Origin: Pandoraea pneumonica
GTDB taxonomy: Bacteria; Pseudomonadota; Gammaproteobacteria; Burkholderiales; Burkholderiaceae
Direction of reading: 5' to 3'
Assembly (NCBI RefSeq): GCF_902459645.1
Contig: NZ_CABPSK010000005.1
Coordinates: 186,001-250,000, forward strand
DNA: 64,000 nt
Shown: positions 58,905 through 64,000 of the stretch, one piece after another
How the letters are laid out: the number at the start of each line of letters is the position of its first letter
Position numbering within the stretch: position 1 is the stretch's first letter
The notes under the pieces: model-generated
Databases searched by the model: none
The model's input: only the letters and a program-made list of their open reading frames with translations
What the model was told of the DNA's origin: nothing
Made by a program: the position numbers and the translations under genes

Positions 58905-59987
58905 ATGGATGATGATCTGAACGCATCGCTTCGCCCTCTGCGCGAGAAAATCGATGCCATCGACGAGCAGCTCCTCAAGCTGCTCAACCAACGTGCCGCC
59001 GTCGCCCTGGAAGTGGGCGAGGTGAAGAAGCGCTTTGGCGCGCCGGTGTTCCGGCCCGAGCGCGAATTGCAGGTGATTTCGCGCCTGCAACAGGCCAATG
59101 ACGGCCCGCTGTACGGTGACAACCTGGCGTCGATCTGGCGCGAGATCATGTCGGCGAGCCGCGCGCTCGAAAAGGTGATGACCGTGGCCTATCTTGGCCC
59201 GGCCGGTACTTACAGTGAACAGGCGGCGTTTACGTACTTCGGGCAGAGCGTCAAAGGCCTGCCGTGCCCGTCGCTCGACGAGGTGTTCCGCGCGGTAGAA
59301 GCCGGTAGCGCCGATTTCGGCGTGGTACCGGTCGAAAACTCGACCGAAGGCGTGGTCTCGCGCACGCTGGATTTGCTTTTGCAAAGCCCGTTGACCATCG
59401 GCGGCGAAGTCGCACTGCCGATTCATCACAACTTGATGTCGCAATCGGGCGCCCTCGATGGCGTTACCCGTATCTGCTCGCATGCCCAATCGCTCGCACA
59501 GTGCCAGCACTGGCTCACCGCGCATTACCCGATGTTGGAGCGTCAGGCGGTATCGAGCAACGCCGAAGCGGCGCGAATGGCCGCGGCCGACCCGGCGATC
59601 GCCGCGATTGCCGGTGATTCGGCAGCAACGCAATACGGCTTGCAGATCGCGTTCTCGCATGTGCAGGACGACCCGCATAACCGCACGCGCTTTGTCGTGA
59701 TCGGCACGCAAGACCCGTCACCGAGCGGCCACGATCAGACGTCGCTGATTCTCTCGGTGCCGAACCGTGCCGGTGCGGTCGTGGCACTGCTCGAACCGCT
59801 GGCAAATAACGGCGTGTCGATGACCCGCTTCGAGTCGCGCCCGGCCAAGAGCGGCGCGTGGGAGTACTACTTCTACGTCGACTTCGAAGGCCATCGCGAT
59901 GATCCCAACGTCGCCAAGGCGCTCGACTCGCTGCGCCAGAATGCGGCGTACTGCAAAGTGCTCGGGTCCTACCCGCGCTCGGCTTGA
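58905..59987 (+). CDS. pheA: Bifunctional chorismate mutase / prephenate dehydratase
   Basis: A 360-residue protein in three parts. An AroQ chorismate mutase (about 1-85: LREKIDAIDEQLLKLLNQRA) is followed by prephenate dehydratase (about 93-270: VAYLGPAGTYSEQAA, VPVENSTEGVV, ICSHAQSLAQCQ, THR-type region NRTRFVVIG). Last is an ACT regulatory domain with ESRPAKSGAWEYYFYVD, the phenylalanine-feedback motif. I choose ATG 58905; the in-frame ATG at 58875 would add 10 basic residues. It lies 104 bases after serC and 21 before tyrA. Confidence 0.95.
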   Translation: MDDDLNASLRPLREKIDAIDEQLLKLLNQRAAVALEVGEVKKRFGAPVFRPERELQVISRLQQANDGPLYGDNLASIWREIMSASRALEKVMTVAYLGPAGTYSEQAAFTYFGQSVKGLPCPSLDEVFRAVEAGSADFGVVPVENSTEGVVSRTLDLLLQSPLTIGGEVALPIHHNLMSQSGALDGVTRICSHAQSLAQCQHWLTAHYPMLERQAVSSNAEAARMAAADPAIAAIAGDSAATQYGLQIAFSHVQDDPHNRTRFVVIGTQDPSPSGHDQTSLILSVPNRAGAVVALLEPLANNGVSMTRFESRPAKSGAWEYYFYVDFEGHRDDPNVAKALDSLRQNAAYCKVLGSYPRSA

Positions 59988-60008
59988 TGCGCGGCAGGCG
60001 ATAGATCC

Positions 60009-60881
60009 ATGAGTCTGAACAAAGTCGTTATCTGTGGCGTCGGCTTGATCGGCGGTTCGCTCGCACGTGCGCTCAAGACGGCGGACGCCGTCCGGGAGGT
60101 CGTCGGTGTCGGGCGCAGTGAAGCGTCGCTGGCGCGTGCCCGCGAGCTGGGCGTGATCGATCGTGCGGCCACGTCGATGGCTGATGCCGTGGCAGGTGCC
60201 GACATCGTGGTGCTCGCTGCGCCCGTCGCGCAGACCCCGACGTTGCTCGCGGCCATGCGTGACCATCTGAGCGGCGACACGATTGTCACCGACGCGGGCA
60301 GCACGAAGAGCGATGCCGTGGCTGCCGCACGCGAAGCGTTGGGCGACAACGTCTGGCGGTTCGTGCCGGGGCATCCGATTGCCGGTGCCGAATTGTCGGG
60401 CGTGGATGCCGCGAAGGCCGATCTGTATCGAGATCGTCGCGTTGTGTTGTGTCCTCAGCCGGAAAACCGCGTCGACGACGTGGCACGCGTGCGCGCGATG
60501 TGGGAGGCGACTGGCGCGCGCGTCTCGGAGATGACCGAAACGCAACACGATCGCGTGTTCGCATCGGTCAGTCACTTGCCGCACGTACTCTCTTATGCGC
60601 TGATCGCGCAGATTCTCGATGCGCCAGACGCCGCGCTGAAGTTCGGCTTCGCTGGCGGAGGATTTCGCGACTTCACACGAATTGCGGCGTCGAATCCGGA
60701 AATGTGGCGCGACATTTGTGTCGCCAATCGCGAGGCGCTGCTGGCCGAGCTCGATGGCTATCTGGCAACGCTCGGGGAATTGCGTCAATTGATCGATGCC
60801 GGTGACGGTGCCGGTCTCGAGGCCGTGTTCGTGCGTACGAGTCAGGCGCGTACGGACTGGGCCAAGCAACAGGAAAAGTAA
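60009..60881 (+). CDS. tyrA: Prephenate (cyclohexadienyl) dehydrogenase
   Basis: A 290-residue NAD(P)-linked enzyme of tyrosine synthesis. [14 protein letters not shown] (residues 11-24) is the nucleotide-binding motif, and SVDxHD-type [11 protein letters not shown] near residue 190 with [11 protein letters not shown] near 120 are catalytic-region motifs. It is the short monofunctional form, without mutase or ACT domain. It overlaps aroA by one base (TAATG). Confidence 0.94.
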   Translation: MSLNKVVICGVGLIGGSLARALKTADAVREVVGVGRSEASLARARELGVIDRAATSMADAVAGADIVVLAAPVAQTPTLLAAMRDHLSGDTIVTDAGSTKSDAVAAAREALGDNVWRFVPGHPIAGAELSGVDAAKADLYRDRRVVLCPQPENRVDDVARVRAMWEATGARVSEMTETQHDRVFASVSHLPHVLSYALIAQILDAPDAALKFGFAGGGFRDFTRIAASNPEMWRDICVANREALLAELDGYLATLGELRQLIDAGDGAGLEAVFVRTSQARTDWAKQQEK

Positions 60882-62203
60882 TGGAAACGCTCGATCTAGG
60901 CCCTTACGGGCACGCCGAAGGCACGCTGCGTCTGCCCGGCTCGAAAAGCATCTCGAATCGGGTGCTGCTGCTCGCCGCGCTATCGCACGGCACCACGCGC
61001 GTGCGCGATCTGCTCGAGTCCGACGACACCCGCGTGATGCTCGACGCGCTTGCGGCGCTCGGCGTCACTTGTACACAGGTAGGCGATACCCGCGACTTTA
61101 TCGTTGAGGGATGCGGGGGTGTGTTTCCGGTCAAGTCGGCGAAGCTTTTCATGGGTAACGCTGGCACGGCCATTCGCCCGTTGACGGCGGCGCTCGCGCT
61201 CAGTCATGGTGATTACGATGTGTCGGGTGTGGCCCGCATGCATGAACGTCCGATTGGCGATCTCGTCGACGGCTTGCGTCAACTCGGCGCGCAGATCGAC
61301 TACCTGGGCAACGCGGGCTATCCGCCGTTGCACATCAAGCCTGCCAATGTTGCGGCACCCGCGGCGCCGATCCGCGTACGTGGTGATGTGTCGAGTCAGT
61401 TCCTCACGGCGCTGCTGCTCACGCTGCCGTTGCTGCCGTCGCCCACCGGTGAAATCGTGGTGGAAGTCGAGGGCGAACTGATTTCCAAGCCTTATATCGA
61501 CATTACGCTGCGTCTGCTGCGCCGTTTTGGCATCGATGTGCGTCAGGACGGCTGGGAGCGCTTCACGCTGCCTGCGGCTGGGGCGGGCGGGGCGAATTAC
61601 CGCAGCCCGGGTGAAATTCGCGTGGAAGGCGATGCCTCGTCGGCGTCATATTTCCTTGCCGCCGGTGCGATCGGCGGCGGCCCGCTGCGGGTGGAAGGCG
61701 TGGGGCGCGACAGTATTCAGGGCGACGTGCGATTCGTCGACGCGCTCGCTGCGATGGGCGCACGCGTCACGATGCGCGACGATGCCATCGAAGTGCACGG
61801 CATCGATACCCCCAGCGGCAAGCTGCGCGCGCTCGACATGGACTTCAACCACATCCCCGATGCGGCCATGACCATTGCTGTGGCTGCGTTGTTTGCCGAC
61901 GGCACGACAACGCTGCGCAATATCGCCAGCTGGCGAGTGAAAGAAACTGACCGACTCGCTGCCATGGCTACCGAGTTGCGCAAGGTCGGTGCGACGGTGG
62001 AAGAGGGGGCCGATTACCTGCGTGTGACGCCGCCTACGACACTCACGCCGAACGCGGCCATCGACACCTACGACGATCACCGCATGGCGATGTGTTTCTC
62101 GCTGGTGAGCTTGGGCGGTGTGCCGGTGACGATCAATGATCCGAAATGTGTCGCGAAGACGTTTCCGACCTATTTCGATGAGTTTGCCCGCGTAGCGTCG
62201 TGA
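60881..62203 (+). CDS. aroA: EPSP synthase (3-phosphoshikimate 1-carboxyvinyltransferase)
   Basis: A 440-residue shikimate pathway enzyme. [17 protein letters not shown] (near residue 13), [16 protein letters not shown] (near 91) and [17 protein letters not shown] (near 350) are the EPSP signatures. The GNAGTA region, with an unaltered glycine, is that of class I enzymes, which are normally glyphosate-sensitive. It starts within the tyrA stop, consistent with coupled translation. In related genomes cmk usually follows; here an Nramp gene intervenes. Confidence 0.96.
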   Translation: METLDLGPYGHAEGTLRLPGSKSISNRVLLLAALSHGTTRVRDLLESDDTRVMLDALAALGVTCTQVGDTRDFIVEGCGGVFPVKSAKLFMGNAGTAIRPLTAALALSHGDYDVSGVARMHERPIGDLVDGLRQLGAQIDYLGNAGYPPLHIKPANVAAPAAPIRVRGDVSSQFLTALLLTLPLLPSPTGEIVVEVEGELISKPYIDITLRLLRRFGIDVRQDGWERFTLPAAGAGGANYRSPGEIRVEGDASSASYFLAAGAIGGGPLRVEGVGRDSIQGDVRFVDALAAMGARVTMRDDAIEVHGIDTPSGKLRALDMDFNHIPDAAMTIAVAALFADGTTTLRNIASWRVKETDRLAAMATELRKVGATVEEGADYLRVTPPTTLTPNAAIDTYDDHRMAMCFSLVSLGGVPVTINDPKCVAKTFPTYFDEFARVAS

Positions 62204-62234
62204 TCGGATAGTGCGAGATGGATGGCGGACAGGA

Positions 62235-63551
62235 TTAGCCCTGTCCCGTCATCGTCTGCCAGAGCAGCACGCCGTTGAGTGCCACGATGGCGGCGGCGAT
62301 GATCCACGCGAGCGCCAAAAGTGCCCCGCGCACGCGCCATTGCCCCATCAACTTGGCATCGCCCGCAAAGCGCACGAGCGGAATCACAGCGAACGGCAGT
62401 TGCAGGCTAAGCACCACTTGGCTGAAGATCAGCAGATTGGTAGTTTGGGCTTCGCCGCCGTGGCCGACGATCAGCAGTGCCGGGATCAAGGCGAGCCCGC
62501 GCGTGATTAGCGCGCGCTGCCAAGCTTTCATGCGCAGGTTCAGGAAGCCTTCCATGGTGACCTGGCCCGCCAGCGTGGCGGTGACTGTCGAATTCAGACC
62601 GCAGGCGAGCAACGCTACCGCGAACATTACGCCCGCCCACTGATTGCCAAGTAATGGGGCAAGCAGTTTATGGGCGTCGCCGAGCGATTCAACGCTGGTG
62701 TTGCCGCTGGCATGGAATACGGCTGCCGCAAGAATCAGCAGGGCTGCGTTGATCAGAAACGCGAAGCCGAGCGAGAGTGTGGTGTCCCATTGCGTTGCCC
62801 GCAGGGCACGTGCCATCGTGGCTGGCGTGCGTTCCGGCAAGGCCTCGCCACGCATGCGCAGCAGCGCCGAATGCAAGTACAGGTTGTGTGGCATGACCGT
62901 AGCACCGAGAATGCCGGTCGCGAGCCAAAGCATGCCGGCCTGCGCGACGATTTCGCTGCGCGGGCGCATGCCGGAAAGTGCGGCGCCCCAATCGGGATTG
63001 GCCAGTGCCAGTTGTGCAGCAAAGCAGCCGGCGGTCAGCAAAATGAGGGCGGCCACAGCCCCTTCGAGCCGGCGCTGCCCGAAGCCTTGCAGGCCGAGCA
63101 TGGCAAAGGCGAGCGCCCCGGCAAGCAACACGCCAACGGGCAATGACAGGCCGAAAAGCAGCTGCAAGGCCACAGCACTGCCGATGATCTCGGCGAGGTC
63201 GCAAGCGATGATGGCGATCTCGCAAAGCCCCCATAACGCCAGCGAAGTGCGGCGGCTATACTGGCTACGTGAGAGTTGGGCGAGGTCGCGCCCGGTCACC
63301 AGACCGACGCGCGCGGCCAGCCACTGCAACACCAAGGCCATGACGCTCGAGAGCAGCACAACGCTCAGGAGCGTGTAGCCGTAACGGGCGCCCCCGGCGA
63401 TGGCCGTGGCCCAGTTGCCCGGATCCATATAGCCGACGGCGATCAGCGTGCCCGCGCCGGCGAAGCCCAGCCAGCGCTGCGGACGGCGCGGCGGTTCGTC
63501 GGGTGAAGGGGCCCACTCGGGGCTGGCTAAGGGATAATCGCGGCTTTGCAT
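62235..63551 (-). CDS. mntH: Nramp-family divalent metal transporter
   Basis: A 438-residue transporter with about eleven hydrophobic helices. [11 protein letters not shown] (near residue 42) is the DPGN metal-binding motif of helix 1 and IMPHN-type [13 protein letters not shown] near residue 215 is the helix 6 motif. Both fit proton-coupled manganese/iron uptake (MntH). I use the ATG at 63551; extending to 63635 would translate through the Fur box. It sits in reverse orientation between aroA and cmk, 31 bases from the aroA stop. Regulation by Fur is likely. Confidence 0.9.
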   Translation of the reverse strand: MQSRDYPLASPEWAPSPDEPPRRPQRWLGFAGAGTLIAVGYMDPGNWATAIAGGARYGYTLLSVVLLSSVMALVLQWLAARVGLVTGRDLAQLSRSQYSRRTSLALWGLCEIAIIACDLAEIIGSAVALQLLFGLSLPVGVLLAGALAFAMLGLQGFGQRRLEGAVAALILLTAGCFAAQLALANPDWGAALSGMRPRSEIVAQAGMLWLATGILGATVMPHNLYLHSALLRMRGEALPERTPATMARALRATQWDTTLSLGFAFLINAALLILAAAVFHASGNTSVESLGDAHKLLAPLLGNQWAGVMFAVALLACGLNSTVTATLAGQVTMEGFLNLRMKAWQRALITRGLALIPALLIVGHGGEAQTTNLLIFSQVVLSLQLPFAVIPLVRFAGDAKLMGQWRVRGALLALAWIIAAAIVALNGVLLWQTMTGQG

Positions 63552-63589
63552 GGCAGTCACATCTTCCGGGACGCGAGTTGCGCCTACAT

Positions 63590-63608
63590 CTAAATGATAA
63601 TCATTATT
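63590..63608. promoter_or_regulatory. Fur box between mntH and cmk
   Basis: The 19 bases match the classical Fur consensus (GATAATGATAATCATTATC) at 15 positions and contain the perfect dyad AATGAT-A-ATCATT (63593-63605). It lies about 40 bases upstream of the mntH start on the minus strand. It would make mntH iron- (or manganese-) repressed. Confidence 0.75.
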
Positions 63609-63673
63609 ATTTGATCTGGAAGTTTTATTTTTCAATGCGTTGGATAGACAGAGACGAAGGGATGCCTGATTCG

Positions 63674-64000
63674 ATGTTCGTGGACGATTCGGTTTCGGTA
63701 ATTACGGTGGACGGCCCGACGGCGTCCGGCAAGGGCACGGTGGCGCACCGTGTAGCCGACGCGTTGGGTTTTCACTATCTGGATAGTGGTGCGCTCTATC
63801 GCCTGACGGCGCTGGCGAGCGCCCGTCACGGCATTGATCCGGACGACGTGAGCGGGCTGACGGTGTTGGCCGAAACGCTCGATGTGCGTTTTAAGGAACA
63901 GCGGATCTGGCTGGCCGGCGAGGATGTGACCGATGCCATCCGGGCCGAAGCGATCGGCAACCGAGCGTCGAGCATTGCGGTGCACAAAGCTGTGCGTCAG
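63674..64000 (+). CDS. cmk: Cytidylate kinase, C-terminus cut by window edge
   Basis: The first 109 residues are visible. [20 protein letters not shown] carries the P-loop of CMP kinases, and [15 protein letters not shown] is the family motif that follows. The start is uncertain: ATG 63674 gives a family-like N-terminus, while in-frame ATGs at 63662 and 63635 are possible (an AAGGG site lies at 63657). The gene phosphorylates CMP and dCMP; rpsA usually follows in this group. Confidence 0.9.
   Translation, partial: MFVDDSVSVITVDGPTASGKGTVAHRVADALGFHYLDSGALYRLTALASARHGIDPDDVSGLTVLAETLDVRFKEQRIWLAGEDVTDAIRAEAIGNRASSIAVHKAVRQ

Overview
The window is 64 kb of high-GC bacterial chromosome from a beta-proteobacterium of the Burkholderiaceae. 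Gene content and order (gyrA/ompA, serC-pheA-tyrA-aroA, cysB/cysHDN, lptF/lptG/pepA/holC plus a DUF2486-like gene, ilvD-LysR-lgt) fit Pandoraea best, but the genus is an inference from remembered gene order, not a search result. Most of it is ordinary core metabolism with one large accessory block.

Layout. 1-3463: a small flavoenzyme locus (a monooxygenase cut by the left edge, a divergent AraC-type regulator and an FMO-like oxidoreductase). 3.6-4.7 kb: two small hypothetical genes and tRNA-Leu(CAA). 4.9-6.9 kb: a two-gene unit (an orphan ABC-type amino-acid binding protein and a 3-hydroxyisobutyrate-dehydrogenase-like reductase). 7.1-13.2 kb: sulfate assimilation (cysB, a TauE/SafE exporter, cysH, cysD, cysN, cobA) with no sulfite reductase gene. 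13.2-26.8 kb: three consecutive giant minus-strand genes for paralogous 1444-1533 residue proteins that look like DUF6543/dermonecrotic-toxin-type proteins. This 13.6 kb array lies between cobA and cbiX, which would otherwise converge. 27-32.4 kb: cbiX, lptG, lptF, pepA, holC, a DUF2486-like gene and a cytochrome c. 32.5-38.5 kb: two different ilvD paralogues, a LysR regulator with a palindromic operator candidate, and lgt. 38.5-46.6 kb: a malonate-use operon (matR; TRAP transporter matPQM; matA; an enoyl-CoA hydratase; matB) with a recognisable MatR-type operator. 46.7-53.6 kb: an aminotransferase, DNA polymerase II, SIMPL, EVE and diiron proteins, and an OmpA-family protein. 54-64 kb: gyrA, a DUF2059 protein, serC, pheA, tyrA, aroA, a Fur-box-associated Nramp transporter and the start of cmk.

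How the parts work together. The cys genes take sulfate to sulfite, and CobA plus CbiX belong to siroheme synthesis for a sulfite reductase that must be encoded elsewhere. MatPQM imports malonate, MatB activates it to malonyl-CoA and MatA decarboxylates that to acetyl-CoA. serC-pheA-tyrA-aroA supply serine/pyridoxal and aromatic amino acid precursors. The most promising undescribed system is the three-gene toxin-like array. Its proteins have a shared architecture with internal duplication, central hydrophobic segments and a C-terminal YFFFDP domain, and there is no recognisable immunity or secretion partner in the window.
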